A DNA stretch of 30,898 bases, from assembly GCA_021793115.1 (NCBI GenBank), contig JAJYTJ010000027.1, positions 1 through 30,898 of the forward strand, in the 5' to 3' direction. The translations under genes and the position numbers were made by a program. The notes under the pieces are model-generated. The model was not told the DNA's origin. It was given only the letters and a program-made list of their open reading frames with translations, and did not search any database. The DNA comes from Actinomycetes bacterium (GTDB taxonomy: Bacteria; Actinomycetota; Actinomycetes; Actinomycetales; Cellulomonadaceae). Of this stretch, positions 15,024-23,682 are shown one piece after another. Positions within the stretch are counted from its first letter, which is position 1. Every line of letters starts with the position of its first letter.

Positions 15024-15851
15024 ATGAGCACCGTCGAGTACATCCAGCGGCCCGAGGGCCGCGTCGCCTACACCGTCGACGGGCCGGCAGACGGCCGGCT
15101 CGTCGTCCTCGTGCCCGGCATGGGCGACCTCCGGTCGACGTGGCGCGAGCTCGTCGGCCCGCTGGCCGACGCCGGGTACCGCGTCGCCGTCACCGACCTG
15201 CGCGGCCACGGCGACTCCGACACCACCTTCCGCACCCACGGCGACATCGCCACCGCCGGCGACGTCCTGGCCCTCGTCGACGCGCTCGGCGGCGGTCCGG
15301 CCGTGCTCGTCGGCAACTCGATGGGCGCCGCGGCGGTCGCGTACGCAGCGGCCGAGCGCCCCGACGCCGTCGACGCCCTCGTCATGACGGGCCCCATCCT
15401 GCGCGACTCGTCCGCCGGATCGTCGGCCCGCCTCCTGTACCGCGTCCTGTTCGCCCGCCCGTGGGGCGCGTGGGTGTGGACCACCTACTACCGCACGCAG
15501 CTCACCCGCGGTCGCACCGCGCCGTGGCTCGACGAGCACCTCGCGGGACTCCGCGCGGCGATGCGCGACCCCGCGCACCTCGCGCAGTTCCGCGCCCTGA
15601 CGATGCAGCTGACGCACGCGCCCGTCACCCCTCGGCTCGCCGAGCTCCACGTGCCCGTGCTGGCGTTCGTCGGGCGCCGTGACCCGGACTTCCACGACCC
15701 GGCGGCCGAGGCCGCCTGGCTGGAGCAGACCCTCGGGGGGCGGGTCGAGCTGCTCGACGACGTGGCGCACTACCCGCAGCACCAGGCGCCGGAAGTTGTC
15801 GTGCCTGCCGTGCTCGACTTCCTCGCCGCGCTGCCGGCGCGGGAGCGCTGA
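15024..15851 (+). CDS. Alpha/beta-fold hydrolase
   Basis: A 275-residue soluble alpha/beta hydrolase. The nucleophile elbow is VGNSMGAAA (Ser99), the oxyanion region VLVPGMGDLRSTW and the strand-4 block VTDLRGHGDSD. The catalytic acid is likely in FVGRRDPDF, and the histidine is His249 in DDVAHYPQHQ. Such enzymes cleave esters, lactones or haloalkanes; the substrate is not readable. It is first in a two-gene operon with a TetR regulator 1 nt downstream, under a strong promoter that carries a perfect palindrome. It should therefore be induced by a TetR ligand that may also be its substrate; this last point is inference. Confidence 0.92.
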   Translation: MSTVEYIQRPEGRVAYTVDGPADGRLVVLVPGMGDLRSTWRELVGPLADAGYRVAVTDLRGHGDSDTTFRTHGDIATAGDVLALVDALGGGPAVLVGNSMGAAAVAYAAAERPDAVDALVMTGPILRDSSAGSSARLLYRVLFARPWGAWVWTTYYRTQLTRGRTAPWLDEHLAGLRAAMRDPAHLAQFRALTMQLTHAPVTPRLAELHVPVLAFVGRRDPDFHDPAAEAAWLEQTLGGRVELLDDVAHYPQHQAPEVVVPAVLDFLAALPARER

Positions 15852-15852
15852 G

Positions 15853-16635
15853 GTGCCTCGCGCCGGGCTGAGTCCGCGGGCGGTGGTCGACATCGCCCTG
15901 GACGTCGTCGACGACGGGGGCCCCTCCGGATGGGCCGACCTCGCCCTGTCGACCGTGGCGCACCGCGCCGGGGTCGCCGTGCCGAGCCTCTACAAGCACG
16001 TCGACGGCCTGCCGGCACTCCGATCGGCCGTGGCAGCCAGATGCGTGGAGGACCTCACGGCCGCGATGACGAGGGCCGTCACGGTGGCCGGGCGCATGAC
16101 AGGTCTCGCCGGCACGGATCCCGCCGGCACGGATCCCGCCGCCGCAGGCCCGATCGCCACAGGCCCGGTCGCCACAGGCCCGATCGCCACAGGGCCGGTC
16201 GCCACAGGCCCGATCGCCACAGGCCCGATCGCCACAGACTCGGTCGTCACAGGCCCGGTCGCCAGCGGCCACGCCGCCACGGACGCGCCCGCCGGCGAGC
16301 GGCTTCCTACCACGCTCACTGGGGCCGCGGCCGTCCGAGCGTTGGCCCTCGCCATCCGCGCCTACGCCCTCGACCACCCGGGCCGGTACCGCGCCGTCCA
16401 GGGCGCCGAGACCGCGGCGCTCGGCCCGGAGTCGGCGGCGCCGGTCGATCTCGTCGCGCGCGCCGTCCGGGAGCTCGGGCTGCCGCCGGACCGGTGGGTC
16501 GACCAGGTGCGGACCGTGCGCGCGGCGGTGCACGGCTTCGTCGAGCTGGAGCTCGGCGGAGGGTTCGGCCTGCCGGAGGACGTCGAAGCAAGCTTCCGGT
16601 ACCTCGTCGAGACTCTCGTCACCGGGCTGCGCTGA
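15853..16635 (+). CDS. TetR-family regulator with pentapeptide-repeat insert
   Basis: A 260-residue TetR repressor. The helix-turn-helix lies at about 30-50 ([19 protein letters not shown]), and the C-terminal ligand domain has the WHG-type layout with [16 protein letters not shown]. Between them, at residues 99-138, lie eight [10 protein letters not shown] pentapeptides, preceded by two GTDPA units. Without these the length would be the usual ~195-200. GTG 15853 starts 1 nt after the hydrolase stop, with GGGAG upstream. The likely operator is the palindrome at 14999-15015. The flexible insert, if translated, separates the DNA-binding and ligand domains; whether the protein still responds to ligand is open. 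Confidence 0.9.
   Translation: MPRAGLSPRAVVDIALDVVDDGGPSGWADLALSTVAHRAGVAVPSLYKHVDGLPALRSAVAARCVEDLTAAMTRAVTVAGRMTGLAGTDPAGTDPAAAGPIATGPVATGPIATGPVATGPIATGPIATDSVVTGPVASGHAATDAPAGERLPTTLTGAAAVRALALAIRAYALDHPGRYRAVQGAETAALGPESAAPVDLVARAVRELGLPPDRWVDQVRTVRAAVHGFVELELGGGFGLPEDVEASFRYLVETLVTGLR
16147..16266. repeat. 15-bp in-frame minisatellite inside tetR (8 copies)
   Basis: Eight contiguous 15-bp units of GGCCCGATCGCCACA type (GPIAT or GPVAT). The unit length is a multiple of three, so copy-number change keeps the frame. It follows two copies of GCCGGCACGGATCCC. Confidence 0.9.
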
Positions 16636-16790
16636 GCCGGCGGCTCGGCACCGAGCCGGGGACCGGCGCCGAGCCAGACGGCTCGGCGACAAGCCGGCAG
16701 CCTGCGCCCGAGCCATAGAGCTCGGCGACAGGCCGAGAGCTCACTCCGAGCCAGGGCGGGTGCCGAAGTGGGGGCCGGCGCCGAGCCCGT
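16636..16790. repeat. Hairpin-rich ~39-bp repeats after tetR
   Basis: GAGCC recurs at about 16671, 16710, 16748 and 16783, and CTCGGCGACA at 16682 and 16721, i.e. roughly 39-bp imperfect repeats. The first part, CGGCTCGG-CA-CCGAGCCG (16641-16658), is a perfect hairpin 6 nt after the tetR stop. It may serve as a terminator for tetR and, from the other side, for the FKBP gene. No gene is seen in this 192-nt gap. Confidence 0.65.
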
Positions 16791-16827
16791 CAGCGCGTCG
16801 GTCGGCGAGGCCCCAGCCGACGCAGGC

Positions 16828-17232
16828 TCAGCTGGCGCCGATGATGTCCACGACGAACACCAGCGTGTCCCCACCACGGATGCCGGCGGCGGGGACGCCG
16901 CGGTCGCCGTACCCGAGGTGCGACGGGATCGACAGCAGCAGGCGCGAGCCGATGGGCTGGCCGACGAGCGCGTCGTCCCACCCGGCGATGACCATGCCGA
17001 CGCCGATGGGGAAGCTGATGGACTCGCCCCGGTCGTACGACGAGTCGAACACCGACCCGCCCCAGATCTGGCCGAGGTAGTTGACCTCGATGTCCTGGCC
17101 GGCCTCGACGAGGTCACCGGTGCCCCGCTCCAGCACGTGCACGACGAGCTCGGCGGGTGCCGGCTCGGCCGGGAAGGTCAGGGTCGGCTTGTCACCGAAC
17201 GCGCCGGTGGCGGCGGGAAGCGCATCAGTCAT
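16828..17232 (-). CDS. FKBP-type peptidyl-prolyl cis-trans isomerase
   Basis: A 134-residue cytoplasmic FKBP isomerase that speeds proline isomerisation in protein folding. There is no signal peptide. Active-site blocks are VNYLGQIWGGSVFDSSYDRG, FPIGVGMVIAGWDDALVGQP, LGYGDRGVPAAGIRGGDTLV and the final FVVDIIG. The start is ATG 17232 after GAGGATG. It lies 42 nt behind the CE7 esterase gene on the same strand and may be cotranscribed with it. The single-domain length is the usual one. Confidence 0.95.
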   Translation of the reverse strand: MTDALPAATGAFGDKPTLTFPAEPAPAELVVHVLERGTGDLVEAGQDIEVNYLGQIWGGSVFDSSYDRGESISFPIGVGMVIAGWDDALVGQPIGSRLLLSIPSHLGYGDRGVPAAGIRGGDTLVFVVDIIGAS

Positions 17233-17274
17233 GCCGACATCCTCACATGTGCCCGACCCCGTCGGGGGCCGGCG

Positions 17275-18264
17275 TCAGGACAGCAACGCTCCGAGCCAGG
17301 CGATCTGCCGACTCAGCTGGAACGACTGGCCGCCCTCGTGCATGTTGTACGGGTACACCGCGATCTCGGTCGCCGGCCGCTCGTCGGCCAGCGCTCCGTA
17401 GTGGTGGAGCGCGGCGAACACCGTGGACGGCGGGCACGTGGTGTCGCGGAGCCCGACCGAGAAGAGCGCCGGCGCCGTGGCCCGGCGCACGAACGACAGG
17501 CCGTCGTGGTACGCCAGCGTGCGGAAGACGTCGGCCTCGCGGTCTCGGTGGTTCTTCAGGTACTGGACGATCTCCTGGTACGGGTACTCGTCGGTGATGT
17601 CGATGGCCCGGCGGTAGTGCGTGAGGAAGGGCACGTCCGGCATCGCGGCCACGAGCCCGTCGGCCAGTCCCGCGACGGCGAGCGTCAGGCCGCCACCCTG
17701 GCTGCCCCCGGTGACCGCGACGCGCGCCGGGTCGACGCCGGGCATCGCGCGCACGGCGTCGACGGCCCGCACGGCGTCGGTCATGAGCCGCCGGTAGTAG
17801 TACGACGACGGGTCGAGGATGCCCCGCGTCATGTAGCCCGGGTAGGAACCGTCGCTGCCCACGGGGTCCGGCGTCGCGCCGACGGACCACGTGGAGCCCT
17901 GGCCGCGCGTGTCCATGACGAGGTGGACGTAGCCCGCGGCGGACCACGCCAGCCGGTCGATCGGCAGCCCGCGGCCGCCGCCGTACCCGATGTACTCGAC
18001 GACCGCCGGGAGCGCCTCGCCGGAGGCCGACCCGGCCGGGCGGAGCACCCAGCCCTTGATCGGGTGGCCACCGAAGCCGGCGAACGTCACGTCGAGCACG
18101 TCGACCACCGACAGCCCCGCGTCCACCGGCGTGACCTCGAGCGAGAGGTCGTGGGTGCGGGCCTCGGCCAGCGTCGACCGCCAGAAGTCGTCGAAGTCGC
18201 CGGGCTCGTCGACCTCCGGCAGGTAGTGCTCGAGCTCGGACAGCGGCAGGTCGAAGATGGCCAC
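17275..18264 (-). CDS. CE7-family acetyl xylan esterase/cephalosporin-C deacetylase
   Basis: A 329-residue carbohydrate esterase family 7 enzyme, a cytoplasmic deacetylase of short xylo-oligosaccharides, also active on cephalosporin C in known members. The CE7 signature motifs are RGQGSTW (about 120), GGSQGGGL with nucleophile Ser188, and HEGGQ with His309. Asp274 in LRDTTCPPST completes the triad. The length matches the ~320-residue family norm, and no signal peptide is present. The start is GTG 18264, 9 nt after GAGGAG. TAGGGT (around 18306-18311) is a likely -10. It is consistent with a plant-biomass degrader such as Cellulomonas. Confidence 0.94.
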   Translation of the reverse strand: MAIFDLPLSELEHYLPEVDEPGDFDDFWRSTLAEARTHDLSLEVTPVDAGLSVVDVLDVTFAGFGGHPIKGWVLRPAGSASGEALPAVVEYIGYGGGRGLPIDRLAWSAAGYVHLVMDTRGQGSTWSVGATPDPVGSDGSYPGYMTRGILDPSSYYYRRLMTDAVRAVDAVRAMPGVDPARVAVTGGSQGGGLTLAVAGLADGLVAAMPDVPFLTHYRRAIDITDEYPYQEIVQYLKNHRDREADVFRTLAYHDGLSFVRRATAPALFSVGLRDTTCPPSTVFAALHHYGALADERPATEIAVYPYNMHEGGQSFQLSRQIAWLGALLS

Positions 18265-18329
18265 CGGAAAAGGCTCCTCGTCGTCTCTCGGGAACGGACG
18301 ACGAAACCCTACGACCGGGCCTGATCGGC

Positions 18330-20252
18330 TCAGAACGGCGGTTCGTCCGGGTAGCCCGGGTTCGGACGGTTCCGCCCCGGCCCGAGCCGCTCGGTGCGGC
18401 CACCGTCGCCGGGGGTGACGCGGTAGCCGAGCCCGGCGGGCGTGCGCCACTCGAAGACGCCCGGCGCGACCTGCGTGAGCGTGAAGCCGCCGTCGGTCTT
18501 CAGCCGGTGGCACCGCTCGGACAACGGCCCGAGGTTGGCGGCGCTGGTGGTGCCGGGCACGGGCGACCCGTTGGCGGGCGTGCCGTGGTACTCGGTCGTG
18601 TGGTCCAGGTCGCAGCGGTGCCCGGGCACGCCGCAGCCGGGCGCGGCGCACACCTGATCCCGGGCGAGGACGTGTTCCGCGATCGGTCGGGGCGGGCGGT
18701 ACCGGGTTCGTCCCACATCCAGCACCGCGCCGGTCAGCGGGTCGGTGACCAGGCGCCGCCAGGTGCCGCCGGCCGCGAGGGCGCGCGCCTGCTCGGCGGG
18801 GATGGGTCCGAGCCCGGCCAGCTCGCCCGGCTCGTCGTCCAGCCCCAGCAGCGTGCTCAACGCGACGGTCACGTCGATGCGGACCTTCGGGATCCGGATG
18901 CCTGGCGCCCGTCTCCCCGGTGGGTTCAACTCAGCCCCCTCGAGAGGCTCGCCCCGCTCGTCCGCCTCGCTCCGAGCGGCGGAGCCCTCCAACTCATCGC
19001 AGGTGCCACGCGCGGCGTCCGGCACACCGTGGTCAGCGCCGGGGGCCTCCGGTGCACCCCGGTCAGCACCGAGGGCTTCCGGGGCACAGAGGGCGGCACG
19101 AGAGTGCTTCGGCGCGCCACGCTTGGCAGGCGCAGCATCGCCCTCACCCGTGGCACGAGCCGTCCCGGCGAGCAGCGCGGCCCCGGTGGCCAGGTCGGTG
19201 AGGGTGTCGGCCCGCAGCTGGTCCAGGGTGCGAGGGTCGCCCGCGGCACGAGCGGCTCGCGCGGTGGCCTCGAGCGTCCCGTCGATCCGCGCGGCGTCCA
19301 ATGCGGGCAGGACGGCCCACAGGCCGGCCATGCCATCGGGCAGGCGCCGGGGGTGGCACACGTGCCGGGCGGCGATCGCCTTCGGCAGCCGGATGGCCGC
19401 GTCCTCAGGCTCCACCTGCAGGATCGCGCGGTCGACGTCGGCGGCCAGCTGGCTCGGCGTGCGGGTCGACGCCGACGGCAGCACGGCCTCCTGCACCGCC
19501 CAGGCCAGCTGTCCGGGCCGGTCCGCGAGCCGGTCGGTGAGCACCCGCAGCTTGGGCGTGTCGACCTGCCCCTCCCGCACCGCGTCCGCCACGAGCAGCA
19601 GCTCGTTGTCGAGCGCCTGCCCGTCGCGCACCAGCCGGTTGGCGGCCGGCCGCGACCACCCCAGCCGCATCGCCAGCTCGTCCCCGGCCACGCCCCGCCG
19701 GGTCGGCACCGGCGCGTTCCAGTCGGGGTTCATCGAGCCCCGCCGCGAGAGGGCGCCGGCCAGCAGCGCGGCCTGCAGGTGCGCCCAGGCCGCCAACCGC
19801 TCCGCCGCCGCGACGGCCTCCACCAGCGCCGCGTCCGTCAGCCGCGCCGGGTCGACGACCTCGAGCACCTGGGCCAGGCCGGGACCCGGGTCCAGCCGCT
19901 CCACACACTCGGCGGACTCCCACCATGCCGGCGACGAGAAGCCGGACTGCTCGTCGGCACCTCCGCCACCGACCTCCTCGCAGCCCGGCAGGGTCACGAC
20001 CGGCGGCACGGCGAGGACCGCCATCTCCGCGAGCGCATCGGGCGCCCACCAGTCGTCGCCGTGCGGGTCGAGGCACAGCCAGGAGAGCTGCTCGTCCGGG
20101 CGTGCGGGCAGGCCCTCGGGCGCCACCATCAGGCCGAGCGCCGAACCGACGGCGACGCCGTCCAGCACCGCGGCGACCCGCGCGTCACCGCCGCACGCGC
20201 GGCCGGAGGGCGAGGGAGGACCCTCGTCGACCATCGCAGGGCGTACGAACAT
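18330..20252 (-). CDS. DUF222/HNH endonuclease (13E12-type repeat family)
   Basis: A 640-residue protein with a long helical DUF222 domain (about 110-500) and a C-terminal HNH nuclease-like domain. The HNH part begins at about residue 531: CAAPGCG, CDLDHTTEYHG, then NLGPLSERCHRLKT, with paired cysteines that could bind zinc. DUF222/HNH genes are multicopy '13E12' elements in mycobacteria, and some have LexA boxes in front; their function is not known. A low-complexity Ala/Gly/Pro/Asp segment (about 385-440) interrupts DUF222, with GAPEAPGADHGVPDA-type repeats. The ATG at 20252 lies inside a near-perfect LexA box and 7 nt after TAGGAT, so the mRNA is probably leaderless and DNA-damage induced. 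Confidence 0.88.
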   Translation of the reverse strand: MFVRPAMVDEGPPSPSGRACGGDARVAAVLDGVAVGSALGLMVAPEGLPARPDEQLSWLCLDPHGDDWWAPDALAEMAVLAVPPVVTLPGCEEVGGGGADEQSGFSSPAWWESAECVERLDPGPGLAQVLEVVDPARLTDAALVEAVAAAERLAAWAHLQAALLAGALSRRGSMNPDWNAPVPTRRGVAGDELAMRLGWSRPAANRLVRDGQALDNELLLVADAVREGQVDTPKLRVLTDRLADRPGQLAWAVQEAVLPSASTRTPSQLAADVDRAILQVEPEDAAIRLPKAIAARHVCHPRRLPDGMAGLWAVLPALDAARIDGTLEATARAARAAGDPRTLDQLRADTLTDLATGAALLAGTARATGEGDAAPAKRGAPKHSRAALCAPEALGADRGAPEAPGADHGVPDAARGTCDELEGSAARSEADERGEPLEGAELNPPGRRAPGIRIPKVRIDVTVALSTLLGLDDEPGELAGLGPIPAEQARALAAGGTWRRLVTDPLTGAVLDVGRTRYRPPRPIAEHVLARDQVCAAPGCGVPGHRCDLDHTTEYHGTPANGSPVPGTTSAANLGPLSERCHRLKTDGGFTLTQVAPGVFEWRTPAGLGYRVTPGDGGRTERLGPGRNRPNPGYPDEPPF

Positions 20253-20260
20253 GTGTTCGA
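20245..20260. promoter_or_regulatory. LexA (SOS) box over the start of the DUF222/HNH gene
   Basis: Read on the minus strand, TCGAAC-ACAT-GTTCGT matches the SOS consensus at 11 of 12 fixed positions. It overlaps the -10 TAGGAT (20260-20265) by one base and covers the ATG. The layout is the same as at 12858-12873. Confidence 0.8.
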
Positions 20261-20333
20261 TCCTACGCCCGATATGCGGCGTTCGTCCAGGTACGGGCGT
20301 CGTCGGGTGAGGTGGGCGAGAGGGCGCCCGCCG

Positions 20334-20972
20334 TCAGTGGGAGAACGGTCCGACCGTGAGCGCCCACACGGCTGCGACGGAGGCGAGCGATCCGACGATC
20401 ACCGCGAACACCGCTCGCCCGCGGCCGTGACCGCCCTGCCGGGCCCTCGCCAGCGCCCAGATCCCGAGGCCGAGCGCTGCCGGTCCGACGGGCCAGACGA
20501 ACAATGCAAGGATCGCGACGTACCCCGCGACGATGGACTGCCACGACCTGCCGACGGGGACGATCCAGTGCAGCGCGCCGGACGGGCCGTACTGGTCCGC
20601 CGGCGCGGTCGGCCCGTACCCCGGCGCGATCGGCCCGTACCCCACGGTCGGTCCGTACCCCGGCGCGGTCGGCTCGTGCCCCGACGCGCCTGGCGAGGTC
20701 CGGTCGGGGAACGACGACCCGTACGGCGCCGACCCGTACGGCGCCGACGCGTACGGCGATGAGGGGTACGACGAGGACGGTGCCGAGGGGTACGACGAGG
20801 ACGGCGACGACCCGTACGGCGGCACTCCCCCGGCCCCGTACGCGGATCCCTGGACACCGGGAGCCGGGGGCGGCGCCACGGCCTGCGTGTACTGGGTCCA
20901 CGCCTGCCCGTCGAACCACCTGACGACGCCCTGCGTCACGCCGTCGCTGTACCAGCCTGCCTGCGGTGCCAC
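20334..20972 (-). CDS. DUF2510 membrane protein with Tyr/Pro/Ser-rich linker
   Basis: A 212-residue protein. The N-terminal DUF2510 motif is AGWYSDGVTQGVVRWFDGQA, then WTQY. A ~100-residue low-complexity linker of PYGS, YPS and GYGP repeats follows. The C-terminus has two membrane helices (SIVAGYVAILALFVWPVGPA and AVFAVIVGSLASVAAVWAL) separated by RARQGGHGRGR, as in DUF4190-like tails. Function is unknown; such proteins are common in actinobacteria and sit in the membrane. The start is GTG 20972; the open frame upstream lacks domain similarity. It lies between cbs and the HNH gene, all on the minus strand. Confidence 0.85.
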   Translation of the reverse strand: MAPQAGWYSDGVTQGVVRWFDGQAWTQYTQAVAPPPAPGVQGSAYGAGGVPPYGSSPSSSYPSAPSSSYPSSPYASAPYGSAPYGSSFPDRTSPGASGHEPTAPGYGPTVGYGPIAPGYGPTAPADQYGPSGALHWIVPVGRSWQSIVAGYVAILALFVWPVGPAALGLGIWALARARQGGHGRGRAVFAVIVGSLASVAAVWALTVGPFSH

Positions 20973-21123
20973 GCCCCCGCATCGGCACCGCGGGCCATCC
21001 GCTTGATGCCGGGACCCGCGCGACGGGCGCGGCTGGCTCGTCGTGGGCGCACCGTGCCGTCGCACCTCGTCCCGCGCACCGTGCCGCCGCGCCTCGCCCT
21101 GCGCCCGCGGCGGCCGAGCCGGC

Positions 21124-22509
21124 TCATCGCGCGAGGAACGCCAGCAGGTCCAGCCGGGTCACCACCCCGACCGGGCTCCCGTCGTCGACGACGAGCAGCG
21201 CGTCCGCCTTCTCCAGGGCCGAGCGCGCCGACTCCACCGGCTCCCCCACCCCCACGAGCGGCAGCGGCGCCGACATGTGCCGGTCCACCCGGTCGGACAG
21301 CGCGGCCTCGCCGGAGAAGACGGCGTCGAGCAGCGCCCGCTCCGACACCGACCCCGCCACCTCGCCGATGGTCACGGGCGGCTCGGCCCCGACCACCGGC
21401 ATCTGCGACACGCCGTACTCCCGCAGGATCTCGATCGCGTCGCGCACAGTCTCGTTCGGGTGGGTGTGCACCAGCGCGGGCAGCACCCCGGTCTTCGTCG
21501 TCAGCACGTCCGCGACGGTCGCCCCCTGGCCCGCCGTGAGGAACCCGTACGAGCGCATCCAGGCGTCGTCGAAGATCTTCGACAGGTAGCCCCGCCCGGA
21601 GTCCGGCAGGATCACGACGATCACGGCCTCGGCCGCGGCGCTCGGCGACTCGTCCTCCAGCCGCCGGGCCAGCTGCAGCGCGGCCACCACCGCCATGCCG
21701 CTCGAGCCGCCGACGAGCAGCCCCTCCTCGCGCGCGAGCCGCCGCGTCATGGCGAACGAGTCCGCATCGCTGACGGCGATGACCTCGTCGGGCACCGCCG
21801 GGTCGTACGCCGCCGGCCAGAAGTCCTCGCCCACGCCCTCGACGAGGTAGGGCCTTCCCTCGCCGCCGGAGTACACCGAGCCGGCCGGGTCGGCCCCGAC
21901 CACCCGGACGCCGCCCGACGAGACCTCGTGCAGGTACCGCCCGGTGCCGGTGATGGTGCCACCGGTGCCGATCCCCGCGACCAGGTGCGTCACCCGCCCC
22001 GACGTGTCCGACCAGATCTCCGGCCCGGTGGTGCGGTAGTGCGACGCGGGGCCCTCCGGGTTGGAGTACTGGTCCGGCTTCCAGGCGCCCGGGATCTCCC
22101 GCACCAGGCGGTCGGAGACGGAGTAGTAGGAGTCGGGGTGGTCCACCGGCACCGCCGTGGGGGTCACCACCACCTCGGCGCCGTAGGCCCGCAGCACATC
22201 GCGCTTGTCCTGGCTCACCTTGTCCGGGCAGACGAACACGCAGCGGTAGCCGCGGCGCTGCGCGACGAGCGCCAGCCCCACCCCGGTGTTGCCGCTCGTC
22301 GGCTCGACGATGGTGCCGCCGGGGCGCAGCGCGCCGCTGGCCTCCGCGGCCTCGACCATCGCGAGCGCGATGCGGTCCTTGATCGAGCCGCCCGGGTTGA
22401 GGTACTCGACCTTGGCCAGGACGGTGGCGGCCAGGCCGGCCGTGACGGCGGACAGCCGCACCAGGGGCGTGCCGCCGACGAGGTCGGCGACGTGCTCGAC
22501 GTACTTCAC
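21124..22509 (-). CDS. cbs: Cystathionine beta-synthase with CBS-domain pair
   Basis: A 461-residue PLP enzyme that joins serine (or O-acetylserine) and homocysteine to cystathionine. PLP is held by Lys44 in NPGGSIKDRIALAM; other blocks are PTSGNTGVGLALVA, GIGTGGTITGTGRYL and LVGGSSGMAVVAAL. Two regulatory CBS motifs follow at about 340-461 (VHTHPNETVRDAIEILREYG and DDGSPVGVVTRLDLLAFLAR). There is no N-terminal haem domain, unlike the animal enzyme. The start is GTG 22509; the ribosome site is weak. With metB it could run reverse transsulfuration from homocysteine to cysteine, needed for mycothiol. It is preceded by the BI-1 gene, 67 nt away. Confidence 0.94.
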   Translation of the reverse strand: MKYVEHVADLVGGTPLVRLSAVTAGLAATVLAKVEYLNPGGSIKDRIALAMVEAAEASGALRPGGTIVEPTSGNTGVGLALVAQRRGYRCVFVCPDKVSQDKRDVLRAYGAEVVVTPTAVPVDHPDSYYSVSDRLVREIPGAWKPDQYSNPEGPASHYRTTGPEIWSDTSGRVTHLVAGIGTGGTITGTGRYLHEVSSGGVRVVGADPAGSVYSGGEGRPYLVEGVGEDFWPAAYDPAVPDEVIAVSDADSFAMTRRLAREEGLLVGGSSGMAVVAALQLARRLEDESPSAAAEAVIVVILPDSGRGYLSKIFDDAWMRSYGFLTAGQGATVADVLTTKTGVLPALVHTHPNETVRDAIEILREYGVSQMPVVGAEPPVTIGEVAGSVSERALLDAVFSGEAALSDRVDRHMSAPLPLVGVGEPVESARSALEKADALLVVDDGSPVGVVTRLDLLAFLAR

Positions 22510-22576
22510 CGCGTCAGGGTGCCACCTGCCCGCGCCGGCCGCCGCGAGGCGACGCGATCCGGGCGCGGGTGACGGC

Positions 22577-23425
22577 TCAGCGTCGGCCGGAGAGGATGGC
22601 GAAGATCCGCAGCATCTCCAGGTAGAGCCACACGAGGGTCACGACGAGCCCGAACGCCGCCGTCCACGCGTAGCGCCGCGGCGCACCGGCCTGGACGCCG
22701 CGCTTGATGGCGTCGAAGTCGACGATGAGGTTCGCCGCGGCGAGCCCGACGGCGAACAGCCCGATGACCAGGCCCCAGCCGCCGGACCGCAGCGGACCGA
22801 AGTCGCCGCCCGCGACGAAGAACGAGAGCACGACGTTGACGAGCTGGAACACCAGGTAGCCGACCATCGCGATGATGAGCCACCGCGTGAACTTCGCGGT
22901 GACGCGCACGCGCCCCGAGCTGAACAGCCACAGCGCGGCGCCGAACGTCGCGAATGTCGCCAGCACGGCCTGCAGCACGATGGGCTGCGCCGTGCCGGTC
23001 GACGTGGTCCCCACGGGCAGCGCCGTGAACGCGAGGCTGATGCCGCCGAGGAACACACCCTGGGCCACCGTGTAGAGCGTGATGAGCACCGGGCTGGGCT
23101 GGCGCTTGAAGGCGTTGACCAGGCCGAGCACCAGCCCGACGACCATGCCGATGAGCCACGTGCCCGCGGGCAGGATGCCGTGCTCGGTGCCGTACCAGGT
23201 GCCGGCGGCGACGACCGCCAGCACGGCGAGGAGGCCACCGGTACGCACGATGACGTCGTCGTAGGTGAGCCGGCCGGTGTCCCGGGCGGTCGCCGACGGC
23301 GCGGCGTACATCTGCTCGAGCGTCACCGGGTCGACCCCCGGCTGCGCGACCACCGCGCGCTGCGCGTTGGGCCGCCGGCGCGGGTCGCCGAAGACCGGGT
23401 CGTTGTCGAACACGGGGTTGGCCAC
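22577..23425 (-). CDS. Bax inhibitor-1/YccA-like membrane protein
   Basis: A 282-residue integral membrane protein of the BI-1 (TMBIM/YccA-YetJ) superfamily, of the longer actinobacterial type. A soluble N-terminal ~55 residues (with RRRPNAQRAVVAQPGVDP) precede about seven helices. Two of these contain GTWLIGMVVGLVLGLVNAF and WGLVIGLFAVGLAAANLIVD. Relatives are pH-sensitive calcium leak channels or interact with membrane protease FtsH; the role here is unknown. The start is GTG 23425 after GAGGAGG. TATACC near 23457-23462 is a possible -10. It is divergent from the PLDc_N gene across 257 nt in which I see no gene. Confidence 0.92.
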   Translation of the reverse strand: MANPVFDNDPVFGDPRRRPNAQRAVVAQPGVDPVTLEQMYAAPSATARDTGRLTYDDVIVRTGGLLAVLAVVAAGTWYGTEHGILPAGTWLIGMVVGLVLGLVNAFKRQPSPVLITLYTVAQGVFLGGISLAFTALPVGTTSTGTAQPIVLQAVLATFATFGAALWLFSSGRVRVTAKFTRWLIIAMVGYLVFQLVNVVLSFFVAGGDFGPLRSGGWGLVIGLFAVGLAAANLIVDFDAIKRGVQAGAPRRYAWTAAFGLVVTLVWLYLEMLRIFAILSGRR

Positions 23426-23682
23426 GATGACCTCCTCAAGGTCGGTGCCTCAACGGTATACGCCCGGATCCTCGGACCTTGCTGAGAGCATCCGGGACGT
23501 CCGCCGAGGGTGCCGGGCGCGCTCGACGAGCCCGCACCACGGTCCTGTGCCTCCCACAACGCCGCGCCGGCGCGCCGGGTTCCCTCGCCGATGCGGCGGA
23601 TCCGGCCGAAACGCCTGCGCGGGCCGGCAGCGCTCGGCTACCGTGCCTCGCGTCGCACAGCCGAGTCCCAGGGGGAACGCCG

